This document shows positions 8,180 to 16,029 of a DNA stretch of 64,000 nt, piece after piece; position 1 is the first letter of the stretch; every line of letters starts with the position of its first letter. The DNA comes from Pseudomonas fluorescens (GTDB lineage Bacteria > Pseudomonadota > Gammaproteobacteria > Pseudomonadales > Pseudomonadaceae), in contig NZ_CP015637.1 in NCBI RefSeq assembly GCF_001708445.1, positions 62,001 to 126,000 of the forward strand. The letters run 5' to 3'. The notes under the pieces are model-generated. The model worked only from the letters and a program-made list of their open reading frames with translations, made no database searches and was not told the DNA's origin. Made by a program: the position numbers and the translations under genes.

Positions 8180-9307
8180 TCATTTGCTTTCCGCCTGCTT
8201 GATGGCCAGCACGTCTTTAGGCGTGACCATGTCGCCTTTGTTGTTACCCCAGGCGTTGCGCTCGTAGGTCACAACCGCAGCGATATCCACCTCGGACAGT
8301 TGCTTGCCGAACGCCGCCATGGCGGTGCCGGGCTTGCCGAAATAGACGCGGTGCAGGTGGTCTTCCTTGGTGCCGGTGGCAATCGGCGAGCCCTTGAGCG
8401 CCGGGAACATTGGCGGCAGGCCCTGGCCTTCGGCCTGGTGACAGGCCACGCAGGTGGTGTGGTAGACCTTATCGCCACGGGCCACCAGCTCTTCAAGCGT
8501 CCACTCCTTGGAGGTCAGCTCCTTGAGCTTGGCGGCTTCGGCCTTGCGTTCGCCGAGCCAGGTGTCGTAGTCGGCCTTGGACTTGACCTCGACCACGATC
8601 GGCATGAAACCGTGGTCCTTGCCGCACAGTTCAGCGCATTGGCCACGATAGATGCCGGGCTTCTCGATACGGGTCCAGGCCTCGTTGACGAACCCGGGGA
8701 TGGCGTCGCGCTTGACCGCAAAGGCCGGCACCCACCAGGAATGGATCACGTCGGCGGCCGTCACCAGGAAGCGCACCTTGGCCCCCACCGGCAGTACCAA
8801 CGGCTGATCGACCTCCAGCAGGTAGTGTTCGCCCTTGGTCGCCTGGTTGTGGATCTGCTCGGCGGGCGTGGCCAGGTTGCTGAAGAACTCCACGTCCTGG
8901 CCCAGGTATTTGTAATGCCACTTCCACTGGTAGCCAGTGACCTGGATATCGATATCCGATTCACTGCTGTCGTAGATGTTGATCAGCGTCTTGGTCGCCG
9001 GAATGGCCATGGCCACCAGGATCAGCAAGGGCACCACGGTCCAGAGGATTTCCACGGTCGTGCTTTCGTGGAATTTGGCCGCGACCTGGCCCGTAGAGCG
9101 GCGGTGGAGGATCATCGACCAGAACATTGCGCCAAACACAACAATGCCGATTACCACACAGATCCAGAAAATGGTCATGTGCAGGTCGAACACAGCGTGA
9201 CTGACTTCAGTCGCCCCTGGCGCCATATTCGTTGTCCAGGCGGCGTGCGCCTGACCGAATACTGACCACAACAGAAGGCCCATCCAAACGTGTGGATGTC
9301 GCGTCAT
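8180..9307 (-). CDS. ctaC: Cytochrome c oxidase subunit II with C-terminal cytochrome c domain
   Basis: A 375-residue subunit II (coxB/ctaC) with a signal sequence ending near QAHA, two membrane helices, a periplasmic CuA domain and a fused cytochrome c domain. The CuA ligands are present: His189 (VIHSWW), Cys224 and Cys228 (GQCAELCG), His232 and Met235. The aromatic electron-entry patch GYQWKWHY is at residues 125-132. The extra domain has one heme site CVACH at 286-290, with candidate distal Met ligands in TAMAAFG. Such caa3-like fusions are usual for the Pseudomonas aa3 enzyme. The ATG at 9307 follows AAGGGG at eight bases. It is the first gene of the oxidase operon. Confidence 0.97.
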   Translation of the reverse strand: MTRHPHVWMGLLLWSVFGQAHAAWTTNMAPGATEVSHAVFDLHMTIFWICVVIGIVVFGAMFWSMILHRRSTGQVAAKFHESTTVEILWTVVPLLILVAMAIPATKTLINIYDSSESDIDIQVTGYQWKWHYKYLGQDVEFFSNLATPAEQIHNQATKGEHYLLEVDQPLVLPVGAKVRFLVTAADVIHSWWVPAFAVKRDAIPGFVNEAWTRIEKPGIYRGQCAELCGKDHGFMPIVVEVKSKADYDTWLGERKAEAAKLKELTSKEWTLEELVARGDKVYHTTCVACHQAEGQGLPPMFPALKGSPIATGTKEDHLHRVYFGKPGTAMAAFGKQLSEVDIAAVVTYERNAWGNNKGDMVTPKDVLAIKQAESK

Positions 9308-9675
9308 TGCGGGTTCCCCTTATCGTTCTTGTTATCCCGCCGGTTTGCACCTGCGTCGAAGGGAGCGGCTTCCATACTGCTTACAACCGCTTAGCCTCAC
9401 CTGCTTATGCAGTCTGGCGTCATCAGCTAATTGCGTACAAACCCGAGTATAGACAGGGTCTGCAACCCCGCAATGTGTAGGGGCAAATGAGCGAAAATGA
9501 ACCGCCAAAGCCAATAAAACCGGGGGCGGAATCGTTTATCCGACAAACGATGGCAATTCGATATAACGTGGACGCATAACCATGAAATAATTATGACAAA
9601 TGCGTCTTAGGATCTCGTATAAACGAGCTACCTTATGCTCTCCCTATTCCCAACGCCTGCATCACTGGAGCTTTC
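9308..9675. other. Intergenic control region between coxB and a divergent gene
   Basis: About 370 bases without a convincing gene, between two divergently transcribed genes. It holds a candidate minus-strand promoter for the oxidase operon (9446-9473) and AT-rich sequence at 9540-9625 leading to the plus-strand gene. It also has a small dyad, ctcgt-ataa-acgag, at 9614-9627. Short open frames here lack start signals and family resemblance. Confidence 0.6.
9446..9473 (-). promoter_or_regulatory. Candidate sigma-70/RpoS-type promoter of the cox operon
   Basis: Read on the minus strand, TTGCGG and TATACT are spaced by 16 bases, and the -10 element is CTATACT, the form favoured by RpoS. It lies about 139 bases upstream of the coxB start. 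RpoS control of the aa3 oxidase is known in P. aeruginosa, which makes this placement plausible. It is a pattern match only. Confidence 0.4.
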
Positions 9676-10323
9676 ATGAACACCGCCGCATTGCGCGAGC
9701 AGATTTCCCATGCCCATCAACATGAAGCCCGCACTGGCCAGCTTGCCCAGCAGCTGGAAAAACAATTGCCGCACCTGCATTCGGCCATCTCCCTGGCTGA
9801 CGGCGATCGCAACATTGTCATGACCCGCTTTGTCACGGCTTACATCGAACTTGTCCCCGACTTGCTGGACGCCGCCAACGATGTGGCCCGCGAAGCCGGT
9901 ATCGAGAGCCAGATCAAGCCAGTATTGAAGATCGCCGAACAATTCTTCCTGCAACCGCCCGCGATCCTGGCTGGCCATGAAGGACTCGACGGCCTGTTGG
10001 ACGAGGCCTACCTGGCCCATCGCCTGGTTGAAGAAGTCAATGATCTGTATATCAAGCATTTTGGCCAGCCACTGATTCCGGCAGATACCACCGTGGCTAA
10101 CGTGATTGCCCATCAGTTGATCGGCGAAGCATTCGCCAACCAGCTGGACGAAGCGGTGCACCTGGCAGTGGATGAAATGCTCAACGAAGACAGCTTTGCG
10201 CTGGAGTCAGTCGAGGCGTATCGCGAACAGCTGAAAAGCCCATACACGGAAGCCGCGTGGAAACGCTGGCCGTGCCTGTCCCGCAAGCTGGGGGTTGAGT
10301 TGGCGTTGGATCAGCCGGCTTAA
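9676..10323 (+). CDS. Conserved protein of unknown function next to the cox operon
   Basis: A 215-residue soluble, acidic, mostly helical protein with no signal peptide, membrane helix or cofactor motif that I can recognise. The N-terminal 50 residues are His- and Gln-rich (ALREQISHAHQHEARTGQLA). The rest is a series of amphipathic helices with a VLKIAEQFFLQPP block. A homologue lies between coxB and the sulfate transporter in other pseudomonads (recollection: PA0104). The start is well supported by GGAG seven bases upstream. It is divergent from coxB and convergent with the SulP gene. No function is assigned. Confidence 0.8.
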   Translation: MNTAALREQISHAHQHEARTGQLAQQLEKQLPHLHSAISLADGDRNIVMTRFVTAYIELVPDLLDAANDVAREAGIESQIKPVLKIAEQFFLQPPAILAGHEGLDGLLDEAYLAHRLVEEVNDLYIKHFGQPLIPADTTVANVIAHQLIGEAFANQLDEAVHLAVDEMLNEDSFALESVEAYREQLKSPYTEAAWKRWPCLSRKLGVELALDQPA

Positions 10324-10357
10324 AGTTTCAGGCTGACGCTAAGCGTACATCGCCTTC

Positions 10358-10485
10358 TGTAGGAGCGAGGGGGACGCCTAGTTCTTGCTCGCGAAAAACG
10401 TCAACGATAACGCGTGTTGCCTGAATGAACGCGGCGCCTGTGAGTTCTTCGCGAGCAAGAACTAGGCGTCCCCCTCGCTCCTACA
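10358..10485. repeat. Long imperfect palindromic repeat with paired 14-base insertions
   Basis: The arms begin tgtaggagcgag and end ctcgctcctaca. The loop (gtcaacgataacgcgtgt and following) is nearly the same as that of the repeat at 23517-23622, in the opposite orientation. Compared with that copy, both arms here carry an extra 14 bases (ggggacgcctagtt at 10370-10383, its exact complement at 10460-10473). It follows a gene end and may act as a bidirectional terminator. Confidence 0.85.
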
Positions 10486-10511
10486 AAAAAGCCTTAACTG
10501 ACCGGCATTAG

Positions 10512-10528
10512 GACTTGCCCCCTCCCAC
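10512..10528. repeat. Solitary REP half
   Basis: A single REP arm (acttgccccctcccacg) with no partner nearby, between the long palindrome and the 3' end of the SulP gene. It looks like a decayed REPIN remnant. Confidence 0.6.
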
Positions 10529-10545
10529 GTTTTGATCCGGTTCCC

Positions 10546-12093
10546 TCAGCCGATCGATGGCGCCGAACCTATCCCCGTCGTCGTCCTGACCCGGCCTTCC
10601 AACCGGCGCTTCAACCCGCGAGCCTCGATCATCAGCTTCGAGCCCTTGGCCGCGTTGGCCCGACCCCATTCCTCCAGCAGCTCCAGGCAGGAATGGTCGA
10701 TATAGCTGAGGTTACTCAGCGGCACATGCAGCAGGGTCCCGGCAGGCACGGTCGACAGTACCTGGGTCAACGCCGGCACTTTCAGGAAGGTCGCCGCCCC
10801 CACCAGGCGCAGTTCCATTTCACCGTCCCGGGGCAGGTCGACCAAGCTGATTTTCAGGCGCGAAGCCTTGAATGCCAGCTTGACCAACGTCAGCCCGAAG
10901 CCCACCAGCACACCGGTCAGCAGGTCGGTGAAGATGATCGCCAACGCCGTGGCCGCATAGGTAAACATCGGCATACGCCCATAACGCCCCAGAGCCCGAA
11001 ATGCCTTGATATCCACCAGCTTGATCCCGGTGTACACCAGTACGCCCGCGAGGCTCGCCACAGGAATGCTCTGCAGCACGCTCGACAGCAGCAACACGAA
11101 CCCCAGCAGCCATACGCCATGGAGCATCGCCGACAGGCGTGTGGTGGCACCCGCCTGCACGTTCGCCGAACTGCGCACGATCACGCCAGTCATCGGCAGG
11201 GCGCCGACCAGGCCACAGAGCATGTTGCCCACGCCCTGGGCAGACAGCTCCTTATCGAAGTCAGAACGCTGGCCGCTGTGCATGCGGTCGACGGCTGCCG
11301 CAGAGAGCAGGGTCTCGGCACTGGCAATAAACGCAACGGCGAACGCAGCAATCAACAACTGCGGATCGGCCAGGTTCAGCAGGTCGCCGGGCCGCAGCCA
11401 GTCGATGGCGTCGGCGAGGTTTTCCGGCACTTCCACACGCTTGACTTGCAACGCCAGCACCAGGCTGGCGACCGTGGCCAGCCCCACGCCCAGCAAGGCC
11501 CCCGGCACAAACCGCAGCGTGTGCGGGCGGAATTTGTCCCACAGGTACATCACCAGCATGGTGGATAAACCGAGCAGGCCGGCCTGCCAGCCGAGCCCGC
11601 CACCCAGGGTTGGAATCGCCTCGCCCAAGGCTGCCGGGAAACCCACCAGGTTATCCAGCCCCGAGGGCTTGGGCGCGCCATCGAGCATCACATGAATCTG
11701 CGATAGCACAATCAGCACACCGATCCCCGCCAGCATGCCGTAGACCACCGCCGGCGCCGTGACACGGAACCAGCAGCCCAGGCGCAAGCGCCCGGCCACC
11801 AGTTGCAGGAAGCCCGCCAGCAACAGGATCGGCCCAAGCATCGCCATGCCGTGCTGGCGCACCAGTTCGAATACCAGCACCGCCAAGCCCGCTGCCGGGC
11901 CGCTGACCTGCAGCGGTGACCCCGCCATCCAGCCCACCACCAGGCCACCGATAATCCCGGTGATCAGGCCCTTGGCCGGTGGCATGCCGGAAGCGATCGC
12001 GATCCCCATGCACAAGGGCAGGGCAACCAGAAACACAACCACGGAGGCGAGGAGCTCCCGTGGCAATACAGCTTTCAATTGAGCAGCACGCAT
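10546..12093 (-). CDS. SulP-family anion transporter with STAS domain
   Basis: A 515-residue SLC26/SulP transporter with 10-14 membrane helices and a C-terminal cytoplasmic STAS domain (about residues 415-500; core LSNLSYIDHSCLELLEEW). The signature sequence near the N terminus (LPLCMGIAIASGMPPAKGL) is clear. The start is the ATG at 12093, preceded by GGGAG. The upstream extension to 12141 lacks a site. Although often annotated as sulfate permease, it directly follows a beta carbonic anhydrase gene on the same strand (85-base gap), a pairing that suggests bicarbonate as substrate, as in the BicA and DAUR groups. The substrate is inferred from context. Confidence 0.9.
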   Translation of the reverse strand: MRAAQLKAVLPRELLASVVVFLVALPLCMGIAIASGMPPAKGLITGIIGGLVVGWMAGSPLQVSGPAAGLAVLVFELVRQHGMAMLGPILLLAGFLQLVAGRLRLGCWFRVTAPAVVYGMLAGIGVLIVLSQIHVMLDGAPKPSGLDNLVGFPAALGEAIPTLGGGLGWQAGLLGLSTMLVMYLWDKFRPHTLRFVPGALLGVGLATVASLVLALQVKRVEVPENLADAIDWLRPGDLLNLADPQLLIAAFAVAFIASAETLLSAAAVDRMHSGQRSDFDKELSAQGVGNMLCGLVGALPMTGVIVRSSANVQAGATTRLSAMLHGVWLLGFVLLLSSVLQSIPVASLAGVLVYTGIKLVDIKAFRALGRYGRMPMFTYAATALAIIFTDLLTGVLVGFGLTLVKLAFKASRLKISLVDLPRDGEMELRLVGAATFLKVPALTQVLSTVPAGTLLHVPLSNLSYIDHSCLELLEEWGRANAAKGSKLMIEARGLKRRLEGRVRTTTGIGSAPSIG

Positions 12094-12178
12094 GATGACT
12101 CTCCCGAGGCATTCGCCGGGCGCGGCAAAGCCTGGCTGCATCCATGGCAGCCACCGCTTTACCCGGCAGGGAAGTGTG

Positions 12179-12910
12179 TTAGAAGCGCGCTTTAGGCGTC
12201 GCGGATGGAATCGGCTCGGTGCCGTTCAAGGGTCGGAATGCCGACTGTTCCGCATCGTAGGCCCGGATTTCGCTGGTCTCGATGTCGTAGATCCAGCCAT
12301 GGATAAACAAATGACCATTGGCCATGCGCGAAGCCACGGAAGGATGAGTACGCAAATGTTGCAACTGGGCGATGACGTTTTCTTCGGTCAGCACTTTCAT
12401 GCTCTCGCCTTCATTGGCGCAGTCGCAGTTGTCGTGGACCATGGCCTTGGCGACCTCGGCATGACGCAGCCAGGCCTTGACCGTCGGCATCTTCTCCAGG
12501 CTCTGGGGGTTGAGCACCGCGCGCATCGCGCCACAGTCGGAGTGCCCGCATACGATGATGTGCTGCACGCCCAGGGCAAGCACCGCGTACTCGATGGCGG
12601 TGGAAACGCCGCCGTTCATCTGCCCGTAGGGTGGCACCACGTTGCCGACGTTACGGGTCACGAACAGGTCGCCGGGGGAGCTTTGGGTGATCAGCTCGGG
12701 CACGATGCGCGAGTCGGCGCAGGTAATGAACATCGCCCGTGGGCTCTGGGCCGTGGCGAGTTTCTTGAAGAGTTCTTCCTGCTGGGGGAAGACGTCGTGA
12801 TGGAAATGCAAAAAGCCGTCAACGATATGCTTTAGCGCTGCATCGGCGGATTCCGCCACCTGAGGGGCTGAAGCCGACGCAGCCAACGGCTGTTTATCCT
12901 TGTCACTCAT
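12179..12910 (-). CDS. Beta-class carbonic anhydrase
   Basis: A 243-residue zinc enzyme that interconverts carbon dioxide and bicarbonate. The zinc ligands are all present: Cys64 with the Asp66-Arg68 dyad (ITCADSRIVPEL), His123 and Cys126 (CGHSDCGAM). The N-terminal 25 residues are low-complexity and alanine-rich, without a true signal peptide, so it is probably cytoplasmic. The gene precedes a SulP transporter on the same strand and the two are probably co-transcribed. This suggests coupled bicarbonate uptake or pH and CO2 homeostasis. Confidence 0.95.
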   Translation of the reverse strand: MSDKDKQPLAASASAPQVAESADAALKHIVDGFLHFHHDVFPQQEELFKKLATAQSPRAMFITCADSRIVPELITQSSPGDLFVTRNVGNVVPPYGQMNGGVSTAIEYAVLALGVQHIIVCGHSDCGAMRAVLNPQSLEKMPTVKAWLRHAEVAKAMVHDNCDCANEGESMKVLTEENVIAQLQHLRTHPSVASRMANGHLFIHGWIYDIETSEIRAYDAEQSAFRPLNGTEPIPSATPKARF

Positions 12911-13137
12911 GATTCATCCTCTTGATTAATGCAGGGGAGTTGTCAGGTCAGTTCGACGCGCGTTCAGTGGATTAGTTGAAAAATCCCACAATGATAGGCG
13001 CCGACTCATCAGTCACTCGCTGAACAAGGTAACCGCCAAAACTTAACTCAAACTGAATGAACCGCTCTAGATCGCGGGTTTCAGTGATGTCAAAACGCGA
13101 CTATTCCTACAGGAAGAGTGCATTCTTCTTTATCATT

Positions 13138-14196
13138 CTACAACAACACCATTTGTCTGCCCGGTGGGCAGAACGCCGTGCAATCGAGATTAAAGCCTTC
13201 CCGACGATTGAGGCCCAGGCGCTTGATCGCCTTGGCAAAACGTTGCGCCAGCAGATCGGCGAACGGCCCCTCGCCCCGCATGCGCACGCCGAACCGGCTG
13301 TCATACACCTCGCCGCCGCGCACTTGGCGCACCAGGCTCATCACATGGGCCGCGCGCTGCGGGTAATGCGCCGCCAACCATTCCTCGAACAAAGGCGCCA
13401 CCTCCAACGGCAAGCGCAACATCATGTAGGCCGCACTTTGCGCACCTGCGGCGTGGGCCTCGGCCAACAGGCTTTCGAGCTCGCTGTCATTGATCATCGG
13501 GATCATCGGCGAGCACAACACCCCCACCGGGATACCGGCCTCGCGCATCACCCGGATCGCCCGCAACCGCGCCTTGGGCGCTGCCGTGCGCGGCTCCAGG
13601 ATGCGCTTGAGCTCGTCATCCAGGCTGGTGAGGCTGATCATCACCGCCACCAACCGCTGCCGGGCCAGTTCGGTCAGCAGGTCAAGATCGCGCAGGATCA
13701 GCGAGCCCTTGGTGATGATGGTCACCGGATGCCGATAACGCAGCAGCACTTCAAGGGTTTGCCGGGTGATCTTGTATTCGCGCTCAATGGGTTGGTATGG
13801 ATCGGTATTGGAGCCCAGGTTGATCGGCGCGCATACGTAACCCGGTTTGGACAGTTGCTGCTCCAGCACCTCGGCCGCGTTGCTCTTGGCAATCAGCTTG
13901 GTCTCGAAATCCAGCCCTGGCGACAGGTCCCAATAGGCATGGCTGGGTCGCGCATAGCAGTAGATGCAGCCATGCTCGCAGCCACGATACGGGTTGATCG
14001 AGCGATCGAACGGCAGGTCTGGCGAGTTGTTGCGGGTGATGATGGTCTTGGCCGTCTCGATGCGCACTTCGGTGCCCTGGGTCGGCGGCACTTCCTGGTA
14101 CCAACCGTCGTCCTCGGCCACGCTGGCGGTGGGCGCAAAGCGGTTGTGCAGGTTGGTGGCCGTGCCCCGGCCACGGGGCGGTAGGGGGGAATTCAT
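13138..14196 (-). CDS. Radical SAM protein of the PA0069/Rv2578c family, SOS-regulated
   Basis: A 352-residue radical SAM enzyme with the 4Fe-4S/SAM motif CxxxCxxC at residues 73-80 (RGCEHGCIYC). The N-terminal PLPPRGRG and the SNTDPYQPIER block identify the PA0069/Rv2578c-like group, whose substrate is unknown. The start at 14196 is favoured over an ATG two codons upstream, because GAGG lies seven bases before it. A consensus LexA box (14212-14227) overlaps the promoter region just upstream. From memory, the P. aeruginosa homologue belongs to the LexA regulon, so a role in the DNA-damage response is likely, although the reaction is unknown. Confidence 0.9.
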   Translation of the reverse strand: MNSPLPPRGRGTATNLHNRFAPTASVAEDDGWYQEVPPTQGTEVRIETAKTIITRNNSPDLPFDRSINPYRGCEHGCIYCYARPSHAYWDLSPGLDFETKLIAKSNAAEVLEQQLSKPGYVCAPINLGSNTDPYQPIEREYKITRQTLEVLLRYRHPVTIITKGSLILRDLDLLTELARQRLVAVMISLTSLDDELKRILEPRTAAPKARLRAIRVMREAGIPVGVLCSPMIPMINDSELESLLAEAHAAGAQSAAYMMLRLPLEVAPLFEEWLAAHYPQRAAHVMSLVRQVRGGEVYDSRFGVRMRGEGPFADLLAQRFAKAIKRLGLNRREGFNLDCTAFCPPGRQMVLL

Positions 14197-14211
14197 GGGC
14201 ATACCTCAATA

Positions 14212-14227
14212 CTGTATCTACATACAG
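14212..14227 (-). promoter_or_regulatory. LexA (SOS) box upstream of the radical SAM gene
   Basis: CTGTATCTACATACAG matches the gamma-proteobacterial LexA operator CTG-N10-CAG with perfect CTGTAT/ATACAG half-sites. It is 15 bases upstream of the chosen start codon, so LexA binding would block initiation. Confidence 0.88.
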
Positions 14228-14418
14228 TATTTCAACCCGACGTTTCGCGCCAGCACCGTTGGGCAGGAAGTCGCCAGGCAATTTACTTACATGTGTAAGT
14301 GCAAGGTATTACATGTGAGCTTTCAAGTAACAAATCGCCACACTTAGTTCATGGATTAAGCTTTCAGCATGCACTTATGATCCTGTCCCAACTTAATAAA
14401 CACCAAAAGGATCCAAGT

Positions 14419-14676
14419 ATGTCTCAGGACGAAATACGTTTGACTTGTGAAGACTTTGAGAAAGATAACAGCCCGGAAATCTTACTCGAGCGTTTTACCA
14501 ATGGGGATCTTTCGTACGCTATGTATGCCTCTTCATCCAAGAAAGATGGGCATTACGACACGACCTCCAGCCCAACGGACCTGGACAATGACGGCGACTT
14601 CGATAACGAAGACAAGGCAATTTTCCTGACTATGGCCAATGCCTTCGCGAAGACCTGCCAGCGAAAGTCAAATTAA
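14419..14676 (+). CDS. Small acidic protein with an EF-hand/dockerin-like calcium loop
   Basis: An 85-residue acidic protein. The start is the ATG at 14419, preceded by AAAAGG at eight bases; an open extension upstream has no ribosome-binding site. Residues 54-65 (DLDNDGDFDNED) fit a calcium-binding loop with acidic side chains at positions 1, 3, 5, 9 and 12 and glycine at 6, as in EF-hands and dockerins. There is no signal peptide. The gene and its 220-base upstream region are AT-richer than the neighbours, and a dyad (acttac-atgt-gtaagt, 14285-14300) lies upstream. A strong hairpin follows the stop codon. I do not recognise a named family. Confidence 0.65.
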   Translation: MSQDEIRLTCEDFEKDNSPEILLERFTNGDLSYAMYASSSKKDGHYDTTSSPTDLDNDGDFDNEDKAIFLTMANAFAKTCQRKSN

Positions 14677-14701
14677 ACGAAGCGTTCCAAGAAATAGAAA
14701 A

Positions 14702-14739
14702 CGCCCAACTTATATAAATCACCCTATATAAGTTGGGCG
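14702..14739. terminator. Bidirectional hairpin terminator
   Basis: A 15-base stem (cgcccaacttatata paired with tatataagttgggcg) encloses an eight-base loop, between the convergent small EF-hand gene and the cytochrome c gene. Adenines just before it (14697-14701) give a short U-run for the minus-strand transcript. Confidence 0.75.
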
Positions 14740-14757
14740 CGCGACACCCGAACTTAT

Positions 14758-16017
14758 TTAGTTCTTATCGCCCTGTTTTTTACGCAACTCCGCAACTTGC
14801 GCAGCACTTGTTGCAACACCTTTATTACCCCAGCTACCCCGCACGAAACTGACCACATCCGCCACTTCCTGGTCCGACAGCCTCCAGGCGAACGCCGGCA
14901 TGGTGAAGGTGGACGGCGCTGTGTGCGTTGCCGGCAAGGTCCCACCGTTCAACACAATGTTGATCAGCGACGTGGCATCCGCCGTCTGCAACACCGGGTT
15001 ACCCGCCAGCGCCGGGAACACCCGCGTATAACCATGGCCGTCGGTACGGTGACAGGCCGCGCAGTTGTCGATGTACACAGACGCGCCCGGCTTGCTGTCA
15101 TCACCTTTCCATAGCGCTTCAGCCACCTGCTTGTCGTACTGGTGCGGTGCGTCGTTGGGATCTACCGCGGGCAGGCTCTTGAGATAGCGGGCGATAGCAG
15201 TCAGGTCGTCTTGCGACATGTACTGCATGCTGTGGACAACCACATCGCTCATGCCACCAAACACGGCGCTGCGATCACTGCGGCCAGTCTTGAGGAATTG
15301 CACCAGTTGCGCCTCGCTCCAGCTGCCGAGGCCGTCCTTGTGGTCGCCGCGCAGGCTCTTGGCGATCCAGCCTTCCAGCGGCGCACTGCCGGACAGGAAC
15401 GCGTTGCCGTCAGTGGCACTCAGGGCTTTTTCCTGCATGGTCAGGGCACGCGGCGTATGGCACGCGCCGCAGTGGCCAAGCCCTTCCACCAGATAGGCAC
15501 CCCGGCTGATCACCGGGTCAGCACCCGCCGCCTGGTCGTGCCCCACCTCAGGCGCGAACATCCAACGCCACGCCGCCAGCGGCCAGCGCATGCTCAGCGG
15601 CCAAGGAATGTCGCTGTCTTTGTTCTCCTGCGCGACGGGCTCCACGCCTTTCATGAAGTACGCATACAACGCCCGCATATCGCTCTCGCTGACACGGGCG
15701 TAAGACGGGTAGGGCATCGCCGGGTAAAGCGTACTACCACTCTTGGCGACGCCATGGCGCACGGCCTTGTCGAAGTCCTCGAAGCTGTAGCCACCCAGGC
15801 CGGTCTGGTCCGGGGTGATGTTGGTGGAATAGATCACACCAATGGGGGTCTCCATCGGCAGGCCACCCGCGAACGGTTTACCACCCTTGGCCGTGTGGCA
15901 GGCCACGCAGTCTCCGGCGCGGGCCAGGTATTCGCCCTGCTGGATCAGGTCGGTTTCGGCTGCGCTTACCGAACAGCTGCTGAGCAACGCCAGGGAGGCG
16001 ATAACAAGTGCTTTCAT
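14758..16017 (-). CDS. Gluconate 2-dehydrogenase cytochrome c subunit (triheme)
   Basis: A 419-residue membrane-associated cytochrome c that takes electrons from the flavoprotein subunit and passes them to ubiquinone. Three CxxCH heme sites are visible: CVACH (residues 37-41), CGACH and CAACH, each with downstream methionine candidates. The signal sequence reads MKALVIASLALLSSCSVSAAE. It could be cut at SAA, or processed as a lipoprotein at LSSC. The ATG at 16017 has AAGGAG eight bases upstream and is preferred to 16023. The gene is 12 bases downstream of the FAD subunit. The order and sizes match the membrane gluconate dehydrogenases of Pseudomonas and Erwinia. A related alcohol or sorbitol dehydrogenase subunit is less likely. 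Confidence 0.92.
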   Translation of the reverse strand: MKALVIASLALLSSCSVSAAETDLIQQGEYLARAGDCVACHTAKGGKPFAGGLPMETPIGVIYSTNITPDQTGLGGYSFEDFDKAVRHGVAKSGSTLYPAMPYPSYARVSESDMRALYAYFMKGVEPVAQENKDSDIPWPLSMRWPLAAWRWMFAPEVGHDQAAGADPVISRGAYLVEGLGHCGACHTPRALTMQEKALSATDGNAFLSGSAPLEGWIAKSLRGDHKDGLGSWSEAQLVQFLKTGRSDRSAVFGGMSDVVVHSMQYMSQDDLTAIARYLKSLPAVDPNDAPHQYDKQVAEALWKGDDSKPGASVYIDNCAACHRTDGHGYTRVFPALAGNPVLQTADATSLINIVLNGGTLPATHTAPSTFTMPAFAWRLSDQEVADVVSFVRGSWGNKGVATSAAQVAELRKKQGDKN

Positions 16018-16029
16018 GGTCATCGCTCC

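Noticed and set aside
6562..8202. 546-codon plus-strand open frame opposite oxidase subunit I
   Set aside because: Extreme His/Arg/Gln content and complete overlap with a certain gene show it is a shadow.
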